Part shown: piece by piece, positions 1-9,250 of the stretch
How positions within the stretch are numbered: position 1 is the first letter of the stretch
How the letters are laid out: each line of letters begins with the position of its first letter
Assembly (NCBI RefSeq): GCF_023703465.1
Contig: NZ_JAMQGP010000008.1
Coordinates: 175,527 to 239,526, forward strand
Source: Echinimonas agarilytica
Lineage (GTDB): Bacteria > Pseudomonadota > Gammaproteobacteria > Enterobacterales > Neiellaceae
Reading direction: 5' to 3'
Length of the DNA: 64,000 nt
Notes under the pieces: generated by a model
What the model was told of the DNA's origin: nothing
What the model saw: only the letters and a program-made list of their open reading frames with translations
Databases searched by the model: none
Position numbers and translations under genes: made by a program

Positions 1-3
1 TGA

Positions 4-20
4 AGCGGCAAGATGCCGCT
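4..20. other. Short perfect hairpin upstream of secB
   Basis: Arms AGCGGCA and TGCCGCT are exactly complementary around a 3-base loop. The TGA at 1-3 may be the stop codon of an upstream gene cut by the window edge; grxC often precedes secB in gammaproteobacteria, but nothing of it is visible. The hairpin has no T-tract, so it is not a convincing terminator. Confidence 0.35.
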
Positions 21-42
21 CTGGACTGAAGGTACCTACATC

Positions 43-552
43 ATGGCAGAAGAAATAAATGCAAATGGCGCAGCAGCGGCATCTGAAGCACAAGCTCCTC
101 AATTTGCGATTCAACGTTTGTATATCAAAGATATTTCTTTTGAATCGCCAAATACACCTGACATCTTTCAAAAAGAATGGAAGCCTGAAGTTAAGCTCGA
201 TTTAGACACCAAAAGCCGTAAGTTAGCCGATGACACATTTGAAGTGATTCTGTCGTTAACAGTGACAACAACTGTCGAAGACGAAACTGCATTCTTATGT
301 GAAGTTCAACAAGCCGGTATTTTCGGTATTGGAACTGAAAACGAAGCGCACCTTGCACACATGCTCGGTTCTTTCTGTCCAAACATCTTGTTCCCATACG
401 CGCGTGAAGCCGTAACGAACATGGTCACTCGTGGTACATTCCCACAATTGAATCTTGCGCCAGTTAACTTTGACGCTTTGTTTGCTTCTTACGTTCAAAA
501 ACGTCAGCAAGATGCTCAAGCAGCAGCTTCTGAAGCCGCAAGCGATTCTTAA
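43..552 (+). CDS. secB: Protein-export chaperone SecB
   Basis: SecB is the cytosolic tetrameric chaperone that keeps preproteins unfolded and hands them to SecA for Sec export. The 169-residue product has the family core, including [17 protein letters not shown] near residue 20 and a central stretch with the conserved [10 protein letters not shown]. Both ends are Ala-rich. The ATG at 43 is preferred over the in-frame ATG at 13 because it has a purine-rich stretch (GAAGGT) upstream and gives the usual length. gpsA starts 4 bases after the stop, the conserved secB-gpsA pairing, so the two are probably co-transcribed. Identification is from family recognition and is secure. Confidence 0.97.
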   Translation: MAEEINANGAAAASEAQAPQFAIQRLYIKDISFESPNTPDIFQKEWKPEVKLDLDTKSRKLADDTFEVILSLTVTTTVEDETAFLCEVQQAGIFGIGTENEAHLAHMLGSFCPNILFPYAREAVTNMVTRGTFPQLNLAPVNFDALFASYVQKRQQDAQAAASEAASDS

Positions 553-556
553 TTAA

Positions 557-1570
557 ATGACCACCTCTCCGGTGATTAGCGTTTTGGGAGCGGGCTCTTA
601 CGGCACCGCTCTTGCTCTGCAACTTGCTCGAAATGGCCATCAAACACTGCTTTGGGGCCATGATCCTGAGCATGTGAAACGCCTCAACAATGATCGCGAA
701 AATTGCCAATTCCTCCCCGACGCAAAGTTTCCAGACACACTACAAATAACAGATGACCTCACACTCGCCGCCAGTGCGTGTCGAGATATTCTGGTGGTGG
801 TTCCGAGCTTTGCCTTTGGCGAAGTATTGGCAAAAATTGCGTCGCACTTGCAAACTGATGCTCGGGTGGCTTGGGCCACTAAAGGTCTTGAACCTGAAAC
901 GGGTCGATTACTGGGTGACGTCGCCAAAGAGCAACTCAACCCAAATACAGCATTGGCCGTATTGTCTGGGCCAACGTTTGCCCGCGAAATTGCTTTAGGC
1001 TTGCCTACCGCGATTGCCGTTGCAGGAGAAGACGATCAATTCGATGCCGACCTTGCAACCTTGCTCCATTGCCCAAAGCGTTTCAGAGTGTACCGCAACC
1101 CAGATTTTATCGGATTGCAACTGGGTGGCGCCGTGAAGAACGTGGTGGCAATTGCCGCAGGCTTGTCCGACGGCATGGGTTTTGGTGCGAACGCGCGAAC
1201 CGCGTTAATTACACGAGGCTTGGCCGAATTAACTCGCTTGGGTGTTGCGCTCAATGCTGATCCAGCCACCTTTATGGGGATGTCGGGCTTAGGAGACTTA
1301 GTCCTTACATGTACCGATGACCAATCTCGTAATCGTCGTTTTGGTCTTGCTTTAGGCCGTGGAGAAAGCGTCAAAGACGCTGAAGCGAACATTGGGCAAG
1401 TGGTCGAAGGGTATCGTAATACTGCTGAGGTGTATCATTTGTCTCAGCGCCTTGGCATCGAAATGCCGATTACAGATCAGCTGTATCAGGTGCTGTATCA
1501 GGGGCAGTCTTCGAAAGAAGCCGCCATAAACCTGCTCAGCCGAGAACAAACCAGCGAATCAGCCGGTTAA
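557..1570 (+). CDS. gpsA: Glycerol-3-phosphate dehydrogenase [NAD(P)+]
   Basis: This cytosolic enzyme reduces dihydroxyacetone phosphate to sn-glycerol 3-phosphate for phospholipid synthesis. The 337-residue length is normal. The N-terminus carries the Rossmann motif GAGSYG (residues 11-16). The middle has the family motif [17 protein letters not shown], and [12 protein letters not shown] contains the catalytic Lys. The start lies 4 bases after the secB stop with no clear Shine-Dalgarno, which suggests translational coupling. The gene converges on the GGDEF gene, and the two share a hairpin at their 3' ends. Confidence 0.97.
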   Translation: MTTSPVISVLGAGSYGTALALQLARNGHQTLLWGHDPEHVKRLNNDRENCQFLPDAKFPDTLQITDDLTLAASACRDILVVVPSFAFGEVLAKIASHLQTDARVAWATKGLEPETGRLLGDVAKEQLNPNTALAVLSGPTFAREIALGLPTAIAVAGEDDQFDADLATLLHCPKRFRVYRNPDFIGLQLGGAVKNVVAIAAGLSDGMGFGANARTALITRGLAELTRLGVALNADPATFMGMSGLGDLVLTCTDDQSRNRRFGLALGRGESVKDAEANIGQVVEGYRNTAEVYHLSQRLGIEMPITDQLYQVLYQGQSSKEAAINLLSREQTSESAG

Positions 1571-1578
1571 TTTAGCTT

Positions 1579-1611
1579 AAAGTTGTCCGGTTATCGAAAC
1601 CGGATAACTTT
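1579..1611. terminator. Hairpin between convergent gpsA and GGDEF gene
   Basis: Arms AAAGTTGTCCGGTT and AACCGGATAACTTT form a 14-bp stem with one G-U pair and a 5-base loop. The right arm overlaps the last codons and stop of the minus-strand GGDEF gene. No long T-run follows on the plus strand (TCCCTTTCCC), so efficiency is uncertain, but the position fits a shared bidirectional terminator. Confidence 0.6.
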
Positions 1612-4600
1612 CCCTTTCCCCGTCTCTTTCGCTTGATAAAGCGCTTTATCTGCCTCTGACAACATTGTTGCTGCCTCTGGCACCGTTTTCTGATAGTTGG
1701 TTTCACTCACCCCGACCGAGCAGCTCAACCACTTATGCTCCGGAATATTCACCGCACGCTTTAAGGCATGACTCAATTGTTCAGCAAAGCCGCGCTTCGT
1801 GACCAAAGCTTGAAGAATTCGTTCGCCCACCATCTCGGCTTTCATACCGGATGTTTCAGGCAAAAACACAATAAACTCATCTCCTCCCCAACGGCCCGCC
1901 ACATCCACGTCTCGGAGCTGTTCTAGCAGTAGATCTGAAAACCATTGGAGCAACAGGTCGCCAGCATCATGTCCGAATGTGTCGTTATAATACTTGAAGT
2001 TGTCGAGATCGATAAAAGCCAGAGACATAAATCCAGTCGCCCCCGCATAGCGACGTACCCGGTTGATCTCGTCTTGCATGGTGGTTTGCAACGACTGCCG
2101 GTTCGACAAGCCGGTTAAAGTATCCACAGAGCTCAATTCAATTAATTTATTCTGTTGTCGAACCGCCGCCATTTGCGACGCCATTTGGTTGGAAATAAGC
2201 GTCAGTACTTCTTGATCATGCTTGCCCGGAACATAGGGTAAATCAAGATTCACCAGCACTAACTGACAACAACGTAAGTTCCCATCTCGAAGTGGCAGCA
2301 CGCACACCGCACTGAGCCTTCTTGAGCCTGAACTCAGCAACCAGCTGCGATTCAGTAAAAGCTGCTGGTTACGGAAATCCTTCACATCATCGGCTAATTC
2401 TTCAATTGGGAAAGCTTTGACTTGGCCGTCAACATGCACTGCCATCACTTCGGTTTTTTCGCTCTGGCAATTTACCACCATTGCCAATTGAAAATCATAA
2501 TGGCCGCACAACAGCCGGACTGTCTCTCGCGCAATCTTAACCTCGCTTGTCGCATCACTTCCTATGGCTTGCAATGCACTAATTAACCGCACTTCTCGCA
2601 TTCGTTTCCAAAGCTGATTCAAGCGAGCTTCTTGCTGAGCTAAAACAAATAAATGATCCAGCGCCATGCTGGGCAAAGGTAAATTAACCAGCGGCTTGTG
2701 TTTACCTAACAATAACTGTCGAATAGCATTCCAACCTAACGGCTGTTGCTCTTGCTCGCTGGTTGCATCAATCACCATGTCGCGCGCTGCATCGGAGTTG
2801 CCTAATAGCAGGTGATACCGCACTCGCGTTTCAAGCCACAGCAGCTTAAATTGACTATGCAAGCGCCCCGAAGTCAACAGCCGCTGTTCTACTAAAGCAA
2901 CGTAGTCATCTTCTGCATCGGCTAAATGCTCTGTGGCTGTTAACAAGTATTCAAGCATGGGGCGAATAACACGCGCCGATTTTGACAACGGAATCGACAA
3001 ACGTTTGCTGCGCTCTAAGCATTGCACAGCCCGCAACCACTCTTGATTAAATGCATGCACTAAACCTTGCAACAAATGCACATCGTGCAAGTTACGATAG
3101 GCAAAGTAATTTGCGTGTTGTCCCACCATAAGCCGGCGTAATTGTTCCAGTACTGATGCACTATGGCGGTAATGACGCACCACTAAGTACAGCCACGCTA
3201 AGTTATATAGGGTAGCCACGGTTTCATTCACATGACCAACTTTCATGACCTGCTTGAGCGCACCATTGAAGTAATCGTAGGCACTCAAAAACTGCTCCTG
3301 ATGGCAGTAAAAGAAACCGAATCCGTTGCGTAATCGCGCCATGTCGAGGGGATCATTCATGCATTTCAGCAAACGTTCAGCCACCTTATAACAACGTTTC
3401 GCCTGATGTGGTTTTCCCATGCGATGCAAAATCACGGCTCGGGAATGAAACGAAGCGGCTAAGCCTGCGTGTTGATTGGTTTGACGCGCTAATCGAATGG
3501 CTTCCATACAGGCTGCTAACACCTGCTTGGGTGTGAGTGTTTCACTGTGCTCCAATTGACCATAGACATTGCGGCACGCATAAATAACCGCATTTTCACA
3601 TTGCTGGTCTTGCAGCAAGTGAAGCATTTCAGCAAAGCGTTCTACGCCAAAACCAACGTTGGCTTTGGCGCATGCGACAAAGTAGTAGAACAAGCATTGT
3701 GCCCGTTCTTTTTCATCGCTTAACTCACTACTGTAATTGATTGCCTGTCGGCCGCAGTTCATCGCTTGAGTTAAGTCGGATTTATAAATATAAGCCCAGC
3801 ATAAATGACGATAAGCACGCGCAAGCGCTCGTTTGTCAGAACCCAATTGAGCCTGCTCTAAAATACCTTCTAACGCTTCAAATGCATCATCCATCTCACC
3901 CAAATAAAGTAGGCAGTGTCCTCGGAGTGCTTTGAGGTGTAGTCGAGAATTTGAGTCATGGCCTAGGCCTTTCTGCACAAATGAACGTTCCACCCGCTCA
4001 CTGACATAAGCGCATTCGGGAAGATTCATGAGTGATAGTAAGTCTTCACATTCACGAATCATGGCACGAGGGTCGGAATTCACGACGCTAGGCGTTTCCG
4101 ACCATTTGTGTGATGCCGCTAAGTTATCTGACGGCTGCACTTGGATACGCCCTTGCGTATTGTCCATCCAGTCGATGAATTGATGCCAACTGTCTTGCAT
4201 GCGCTCTTCTGAATGCATGTAGTCAGGTTCTAAGGTGCAAATTAGCATCAAGGGAAAGAATGGATCGTCGCTATCAAGTAAACGTCGAATCAGCACCAGC
4301 GCGCTGGGGCCGGCATGATGCAAATCACCTAAACTGATACACAAAGGCTGTTTTGTGGCCAACCATTGGATGATGTCGATGAACAAATCAACCACATGAT
4401 TTTGTTCATACAGTAAGTCATCGGGAAGTGGTAGCTCTCGCCTGCGCATCGGTTTACCGCTAAACGCAGCACTCAAGATATCGCGATATTGTCCCTGCAC
4501 ATTCAATGTGTGTAACACATCGTCAATGGCAAGTTTGCGTTGTTGCAGTATTTGCGTAAGAACCGGAACTAACGTGCTAAATGGAAGGTTTGAATCTCGC

Positions 4601-4785
4601 TCATTCAGCTTCCATCGGAAACCGGTGACGCCCTGATGGCTCATAAAATAATCGACAAACTGCCGGCCATTCTCTGCCGCATCAGCCACCACAAAGCAGC
4701 CAACGGCATTACCTTGCTGGCAATGCTTCCATGCTTGCTCTAATTTCTGATGGCCTAAAGAGACGCTTGGCGTTAGCGCTGACAT
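1591..4785 (-). CDS. Large TPR-GAF-GGDEF diguanylate cyclase with degenerate STAND-like N-terminus
   Basis: The C-terminus is a GGDEF domain, which makes cyclic di-GMP from two GTP. GGDEF itself is intact (residues 967-971) and is preceded by RDVD, the RxxD product-inhibition I-site at the correct five-residue spacing. About 230 N-terminal residues resemble the AAA/STAND module of MalT-like regulators: ISLGDLHHAGPSAL looks like a Walker B region, but no P-loop is visible. The middle (about 250-700) is helical and repetitive, TPR-like, and about 740-880 looks like a GAF domain. There is no signal peptide or TM segment, so it is probably cytosolic. It is monocistronic, and its input signal is unknown. 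Confidence 0.85.
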   Translation of the reverse strand: MSALTPSVSLGHQKLEQAWKHCQQGNAVGCFVVADAAENGRQFVDYFMSHQGVTGFRWKLNERDSNLPFSTLVPVLTQILQQRKLAIDDVLHTLNVQGQYRDILSAAFSGKPMRRRELPLPDDLLYEQNHVVDLFIDIIQWLATKQPLCISLGDLHHAGPSALVLIRRLLDSDDPFFPLMLICTLEPDYMHSEERMQDSWHQFIDWMDNTQGRIQVQPSDNLAASHKWSETPSVVNSDPRAMIRECEDLLSLMNLPECAYVSERVERSFVQKGLGHDSNSRLHLKALRGHCLLYLGEMDDAFEALEGILEQAQLGSDKRALARAYRHLCWAYIYKSDLTQAMNCGRQAINYSSELSDEKERAQCLFYYFVACAKANVGFGVERFAEMLHLLQDQQCENAVIYACRNVYGQLEHSETLTPKQVLAACMEAIRLARQTNQHAGLAASFHSRAVILHRMGKPHQAKRCYKVAERLLKCMNDPLDMARLRNGFGFFYCHQEQFLSAYDYFNGALKQVMKVGHVNETVATLYNLAWLYLVVRHYRHSASVLEQLRRLMVGQHANYFAYRNLHDVHLLQGLVHAFNQEWLRAVQCLERSKRLSIPLSKSARVIRPMLEYLLTATEHLADAEDDYVALVEQRLLTSGRLHSQFKLLWLETRVRYHLLLGNSDAARDMVIDATSEQEQQPLGWNAIRQLLLGKHKPLVNLPLPSMALDHLFVLAQQEARLNQLWKRMREVRLISALQAIGSDATSEVKIARETVRLLCGHYDFQLAMVVNCQSEKTEVMAVHVDGQVKAFPIEELADDVKDFRNQQLLLNRSWLLSSGSRRLSAVCVLPLRDGNLRCCQLVLVNLDLPYVPGKHDQEVLTLISNQMASQMAAVRQQNKLIELSSVDTLTGLSNRQSLQTTMQDEINRVRRYAGATGFMSLAFIDLDNFKYYNDTFGHDAGDLLLQWFSDLLLEQLRDVDVAGRWGGDEFIVFLPETSGMKAEMVGERILQALVTKRGFAEQLSHALKRAVNIPEHKWLSCSVGVSETNYQKTVPEAATMLSEADKALYQAKETGKGKVIRFR

Positions 4786-4887
4786 TGATTCAACATCTCG
4801 AAAATGAACCCGTCATCCATGATTAAGTGAAAGGCTATTATGTGCTGATTGCCGCAAAGGTGTAAATCTTACAATACCCAAAGATCT

Positions 4888-4905
4888 GATATAGGTCGTT
4901 ATATC
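4888..4905. promoter_or_regulatory. GATATA-N6-TATATC palindrome upstream of GGDEF gene
   Basis: This 18-base inverted repeat sits about 100 bases upstream of the GGDEF start, in the 167-base gap before trmL. It has operator-like geometry, but I recognise no regulator for it and AT-rich palindromes of this size can arise by chance. Confidence 0.25.
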
Positions 4906-4952
4906 GTGTTTATTTTCGGAATATTTGCGTCACTTTTCGGCTTAGGGCTGCA

Positions 4953-5414
4953 CTAAATGCCTTCAAATCCAACTTGGCGCCACGCTTCGTAAGACACAAT
5001 AGCAACCGCGTTCGACAAATTAAGGCTGCGCGCATCGGCCTTCATCGGAATTCTAATTCTAAAATCGGCATCAATGTTGTTGCGGATATCATCAGGCAAA
5101 CCGCTGGTTTCAGAGCCAAACAACAACACGTCACCGGCTTGATAGCTCGGTTCGTCGTGCGGACGGCTACCTTTAGTGGTTAACGCAAAAATTCGGCAAT
5201 CGCCCATGTGCGACACAAAACTCTCGTAGTCTGCGTGGCGAGTCACATTTGCCAAGTCATGGTAATCAAGACCGGCGCGGCGCAATTTCTTTTCCTCAAA
5301 GTCGAACCCCAAAGGCTCAATCAAGTGAAGTTGGCAGCCGTTATTCGCGGCAAGGCGGATAATATTACCGGTGTTGGGCGCAATCTGCGGCTCGAACAAT
5401 GCGATGTGAAACAT
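4953..5414 (-). CDS. trmL: tRNA (cytidine/uridine-34 2'-O)-methyltransferase TrmL
   Basis: TrmL is a SPOUT-fold methyltransferase that 2'-O-methylates the wobble base of some tRNA-Leu species. At 153 residues it has the normal length of this minimal family. The N-terminus has the family motif [14 protein letters not shown], followed by [16 protein letters not shown]. The knotted cofactor-binding region is represented by [11 protein letters not shown] and [18 protein letters not shown]. It lies downstream of cpxA on the same strand, 80 bases away, but could have its own promoter. Confidence 0.95.
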   Translation of the reverse strand: MFHIALFEPQIAPNTGNIIRLAANNGCQLHLIEPLGFDFEEKKLRRAGLDYHDLANVTRHADYESFVSHMGDCRIFALTTKGSRPHDEPSYQAGDVLLFGSETSGLPDDIRNNIDADFRIRIPMKADARSLNLSNAVAIVSYEAWRQVGFEGI

Positions 5415-5495
5415 GGCTGACTCTATATGACGATTCTAACTGGCCGCATAGTTTAAAAGCTATGCGGCTGAAACGCTATGGACTTTGCTATCAAA

Positions 5496-6860
5496 TCATT
5501 GCGGCTGTTGGGGAAACAGCATTTGAATCGCCAGGCCACCTTTGTCAGAGAGCTGAGCTTCAACGTGACCCTTATGATACTTCACGGCCTGCTCCACAAT
5601 CGCCAATCCCAAACCCGACCCTCCTTTGTCACGCTGGCGTGAAAACTCTGGACGATAGAATGGCGTGAACAATTTATTCAACTCAGTCTCTGGCACACCA
5701 ACTCCGTCGTCTTCAATGCGTAAACACCAAAATGCAGTGCCATTGTCGGTCACACTCATAACGTTTAACGCAATCTCGGAAGAGGCATAGCGAGACGCAT
5801 TATTCAGCACATTTTGGATCGCTCGAACGAGTAGGTCTTCGTCACCTTGTATCATGATGTTTAGCTTTATTTCAGGCGAGTCGACCACATGAATGTTCAG
5901 CTTGGGGTAGCTGTACAGGGCATCCGACACGCACTTTTCCAACACACCGAGAAACGCCACAGGTTTAAGCTCAGTGTTTTGCACCAATTGCATTCGAGAC
6001 AAACTTAATAACTGTTCGATCATACCGTTCAACACTTCGACTTCATGCTCGATACGATCGGTCTCTGGGTGAACACCTAAACGTTTTTTCAATATGGAAT
6101 TGGCTAAAGCCAGTCGAGTCAGAGGGGATCGAAGTTCATGCGATACATCACTGAGCAAGCGCTTATGCGCAGCCAATGACTCATCCGCAGCCTGACCCAT
6201 TTGGCAGGTTGTACGCGCCAAACTACCAATTTCATCGGTCCGCTCCAGCAACGCTGAATCAACTCGAGCTTTGAAATCACCGTCAGCTAGGCGCTGAGAA
6301 GTATGTCGTAAACTCTCAAGGGGTCGCGCAATCTGCCGTGCCACCAAGTATGCCATGAGTGCTAATAATGCAATTAAGCCAGCAAGCACAAAAGGCGTGG
6401 TTTTGAGCATTTGGCTGAACATGCGCCCGCGGCCTAAATGTGGCGGGAAATTCACATACATTTGCAACGATATACCATCAAAGTCCATATTCACCGGCCC
6501 TGCAATCCAATGTGGAAATGCTCGCGTGATCACCGGCGTATCGCTGGAGCTTAACTCCAACGCAACGGCCTTCAGCTCAGGTGGGACTTTGTTCGACATA
6601 AAGCGCCCTTCTTCGGGGCTATAAAACCACAATGCACCGCCATCTGGACGCATTTGCCGTTTATATAAAATATTAATATTGGGGCGCTTATTCCAAAACT
6701 TATGCATGCGTTCGACTTGTTCGGATACATATTTTTTCTGTTGCTGATCGAGCTTCTGCGGCCCTTGATTTACAAAGAACGGCCAAATCAGCATGGTAGC
6801 AGCGACCGATAATAATGTGATCCACAACCAAATAAATATTCGCAGTTGTAACGACATCAT
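5496..6860 (-). CDS. cpxA: Envelope-stress sensor histidine kinase CpxA
   Basis: This inner-membrane kinase/phosphatase senses envelope misfolding and phosphorylates CpxR. TM1 is at about 8-30, followed by a periplasmic sensor of about 125 residues, TM2 at about 156-175 and a HAMP linker. HisKA has phospho-acceptor His241 in SDVSHELRSPLTRL. The HATPase has an N-box in NVLNNASRYA, then DDGVGVP and GGSGLGLAI. The ATG follows the cpxR stop directly; a second ATG one codon later has better spacing from GGAG and may be the real start. The operon is cpxR-cpxA. I call it CpxA, rather than a generic kinase, because of cpxP and fieF next door. Confidence 0.93.
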   Translation of the reverse strand: MMSLQLRIFIWLWITLLSVAATMLIWPFFVNQGPQKLDQQQKKYVSEQVERMHKFWNKRPNINILYKRQMRPDGGALWFYSPEEGRFMSNKVPPELKAVALELSSSDTPVITRAFPHWIAGPVNMDFDGISLQMYVNFPPHLGRGRMFSQMLKTTPFVLAGLIALLALMAYLVARQIARPLESLRHTSQRLADGDFKARVDSALLERTDEIGSLARTTCQMGQAADESLAAHKRLLSDVSHELRSPLTRLALANSILKKRLGVHPETDRIEHEVEVLNGMIEQLLSLSRMQLVQNTELKPVAFLGVLEKCVSDALYSYPKLNIHVVDSPEIKLNIMIQGDEDLLVRAIQNVLNNASRYASSEIALNVMSVTDNGTAFWCLRIEDDGVGVPETELNKLFTPFYRPEFSRQRDKGGSGLGLAIVEQAVKYHKGHVEAQLSDKGGLAIQMLFPQQPQ

Positions 6861-7553
6861 TTAACTCCGCTGCACTTCAGCGGTCCAAATATAACCCTTA
6901 CCGCGTATCGTTTTGATGGGCACCGATTCATCGTGTTTAGAGAGCTTTTTACGCAAATGGCTCACATGCATATCCACGCTGCGATCAAACGGCATGAGCT
7001 TGCGACCCAAGGCTTGTAAGCTCAAGTGCTCTTTGTCTACGACCTGACCCGCGTCTTGCAGTAGTTCTGCCAAAATAGCCAATTCTGCCGCTGTCAGCTC
7101 CAAATCATGACCATTAAATTTAGCCGTTTGCTTGCTAACCGATAACTGCACCCCTTCTGAATTGAGGGTTTCAGACGTTGACGAGCTTTGAACTTGGAAG
7201 CGTCGCATGACGGCCTTCATACGCGCAATTAACTCAGCTTCGGTAAACGGTTTGGGAAGGTAGTCATCTGCACCATGTTCTAGCCCCAAAACACGATCAG
7301 CCGGCTCTCCTCGAGCAGTCAACATAATCACAGGAACTGCAGATTTTTGGCGCAACTGTTTAAGTACCTGAAAGCCATTTAGGCTCGGTAGCATGACATC
7401 AAGCAGCACCAATGCATGTTGTTCGCGTTGCGCCATCGCAAGGCCTTCAGCGCCGTCGTTTACAGCCGTAACGCGAAACCCTTCATAGTTTAATAACTCG
7501 GTGAGTAGTTGCGCTAATTCGGCATCATCATCAATTAGCAGTACATCAATCAT
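6861..7553 (-). CDS. cpxR: Response regulator CpxR
   Basis: This is an OmpR/PhoB-type regulator of the envelope-stress response. The receiver domain (about 1-115) has the acidic pocket DDD at 8-10, phospho-acceptor Asp52 in LLDVMLPS and the switch Lys in LPKPF. A winged-helix DNA-binding domain ends with IKTIRGKGYIW. The start is set at the ATG preceded by AGGAG with a 6-base spacer, giving 230 residues; an in-frame extension of 13 codons lacks such a site. A CpxR box lies 65 bases upstream of this start, so autoregulation is likely. Confidence 0.95.
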   Translation of the reverse strand: MIDVLLIDDDAELAQLLTELLNYEGFRVTAVNDGAEGLAMAQREQHALVLLDVMLPSLNGFQVLKQLRQKSAVPVIMLTARGEPADRVLGLEHGADDYLPKPFTEAELIARMKAVMRRFQVQSSSTSETLNSEGVQLSVSKQTAKFNGHDLELTAAELAILAELLQDAGQVVDKEHLSLQALGRKLMPFDRSVDMHVSHLRKKLSKHDESVPIKTIRGKGYIWTAEVQRS

Positions 7554-7617
7554 GATGATCTCCTGTGGTTTAACTTGGTCCAAGCATGCCATACATGCCC
7601 GCCACCAAATTCATTGA

Positions 7618-7632
7618 TTTACCATTCTTTAC
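7618..7632 (-). promoter_or_regulatory. CpxR box between cpxR and cpxP
   Basis: The minus strand reads GTAAAGAATGGTAAA, an exact match to the established CpxR consensus GTAAA-N5-GTAAA. It sits in the divergent cpxR/cpxP intergenic region, where E. coli also carries CpxR sites, so it could control both directions. Confidence 0.85.
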
Positions 7633-7770
7633 ACAGCTCTGACGTTGCTTTTCGTTGCAAATACTAAGCTAGATTTCGTCGACATACAGATTTGGAACAA
7701 ACCTCAATTATGCGCTGCGTTGATTGGAAGTTAGCACGCATTTAAATGACTGAACATGAAGGACATCATC

Positions 7771-8229
7771 ATGAACACTAAAATGTTATTCGTAACTTTA
7801 GCATGCACGTTAAGTTTACTAGCGAACTATGCGATCGCTAAACCCAATGACCAACGTCAAATGCGTCAAGTTTTTAAATCGCTTGACCTAACAGATGCTC
7901 AGAAGACCGAGCTACAAAAGGTCAAAGAAACGTTTAAAGCAGAGCGACCTGAAAAAGGTCAAGAAGAACGTCAATCTCAACGCGAAACGCACAAAGCTGA
8001 AATGAAGCAGCTGATGCAACAATCATCGTTTGACGAAGTACAAGCGCAACAGATCATTGAACAGAGAGCAGAAAAGCATCAACAAAAAGCGTTAACTCGC
8101 ATGAAAATGCATCACGCGATGATGCAAGTATTAACGCCTGAACAGCAAGAGCAATTCATTGCTGAAATGGAAAAACGCAAAGATAAAACACGCAAAGGCG
8201 GCAAAAATAAAAACAAAAATCAAGCTTAA
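7771..8229 (+). CDS. cpxP: Periplasmic CpxP/Spy-family stress protein
   Basis: CpxP-family proteins are small helical periplasmic proteins that bind misfolded proteins and damp CpxA signalling. This 152-residue protein has a Sec signal peptide ending near ANYAIA and two family LTxxQ motifs, LTDAQ and LTPEQ, flanking a charged helical middle with LMQQSSFD. The C-terminus is very Lys-rich (KTRKGGKNKNKNQ). The ATG at 7771 is preferred over 7756 because AAGGA lies 7 bases before it. It is divergent from cpxRA behind a CpxR box, which supports the CpxP name over the generic Spy name. Confidence 0.88.
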   Translation: MNTKMLFVTLACTLSLLANYAIAKPNDQRQMRQVFKSLDLTDAQKTELQKVKETFKAERPEKGQEERQSQRETHKAEMKQLMQQSSFDEVQAQQIIEQRAEKHQQKALTRMKMHHAMMQVLTPEQQEQFIAEMEKRKDKTRKGGKNKNKNQA

Positions 8230-8255
8230 AGCTTGAGCAAACCTTCTCAATGCGG

Positions 8256-8289
8256 CAGCATGACGTTACCCCAACCTTTCGTCATGCTG
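8256..8289 (+). other. Hairpin immediately before fieF start
   Basis: CAGCATGACG and CGTCATGCTG are perfect 10-base arms around a 14-base loop. The stem ends 4 bases before the fieF ATG and occupies the place where a ribosome binding site would lie. It could be a terminator for cpxP (no T-tract is present) or a translational control element for fieF. Confidence 0.5.
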
Positions 8290-8293
8290 GCCC

Positions 8294-9202
8294 ATGTCTA
8301 AACCTGATTACGCTCGACTCGTAAAGTCGGCTAGCCTCACTGCCATCATTGTTGCCGTTATCCTCATCGCTATTAAAACCGTAGCATGGTTAATGACAGG
8401 ATCCGCTTCTTTATTGGCTTCGTTAATTGATTCTTTTGTGGATGCAGCGGCTTCAGCCGTCAACTTCTTTGCGTTACGCTGGGCAACGAAACCTGCCGAC
8501 GACGATCATCGTTTTGGTCATGGCAAAGCCGAAGCATTAGCCGCATTATTACAAGGTGGTTTTATTGCTGGTTCCGCTTTGCTGCTTGCCATGCATGGCA
8601 TTGATCGGCTACTTCACCCCACCATTGTTCAACACCTGGCTCTCGGTATGGGAAGCATGGCGATCGCAACTTTGGTGACCATTGGCTTGGTGATTTACCA
8701 AAGTTGGGTGATCAAACAAACCGATTCGACCGCGATTCGAGCCGACCGTTTACATTATCAATCCGACGTAATGATGAATCTTGCCATCCTATGTTCACTC
8801 GCACTGACTTGGTACGGATGGCATGCCGCTGACGGCATATTTGCTTTAGCGATTGCGGCTTACATGATGTTTAGCGTGGTGTCGATTATTCGCCACGCAC
8901 TTGACAACTTAATGGACAAAGAACTGTCGGATGACGAACGCCAGCACGTCATCAATATCGTGAATAATCACCCTCAAACATTCGGCTTACATCAACTCCG
9001 TACACGTAAATCCGCAGGCACCCGATTTATTCAACTTCATCTCGAGTTAGATGACGATCTAACTCTGGCAGAATCTCATGCCATCAGTGACGACATTGAA
9101 GCTCAGATCCAAGCCCTGTTCGATACCGTAGATGTTATCATTCACCAAGACCCACGCTCGGTTGTTGCACGTAACGCTAACGCGCAAGAAATCCGACGAT
9201 GA
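8294..9202 (+). CDS. fieF: Cation diffusion facilitator FieF (YiiP)
   Basis: FieF is an inner-membrane dimer that exports Zn2+, Fe2+ or Cd2+ in exchange for protons. The 302-residue protein has six TM segments and the intramembrane metal site: Asp46 and Asp50 in LIDSFVDAA plus the HxxxD pair in LHYQSDVMM. The motif DDDHRFGHGKAEALA follows TM2, and the C-terminal cytoplasmic domain ends with a His-containing VDVIIHQDP. The gene follows cpxP in the same order as in E. coli. No clear Shine-Dalgarno is seen because a hairpin fills the upstream region. Confidence 0.93.
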   Translation: MSKPDYARLVKSASLTAIIVAVILIAIKTVAWLMTGSASLLASLIDSFVDAAASAVNFFALRWATKPADDDHRFGHGKAEALAALLQGGFIAGSALLLAMHGIDRLLHPTIVQHLALGMGSMAIATLVTIGLVIYQSWVIKQTDSTAIRADRLHYQSDVMMNLAILCSLALTWYGWHAADGIFALAIAAYMMFSVVSIIRHALDNLMDKELSDDERQHVINIVNNHPQTFGLHQLRTRKSAGTRFIQLHLELDDDLTLAESHAISDDIEAQIQALFDTVDVIIHQDPRSVVARNANAQEIRR

Positions 9203-9250
9203 ACTTGCTAAACTTATGCCAAACATTAGTGCTAATCAGAGATTTGTAAC

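Noticed and set aside
5399-5668. 89-codon open frame on the plus strand overlapping trmL and cpxA 3' ends
   Set aside because: It is opposite two well-supported genes, is compositionally atypical, and has no ribosome site or recognisable product.
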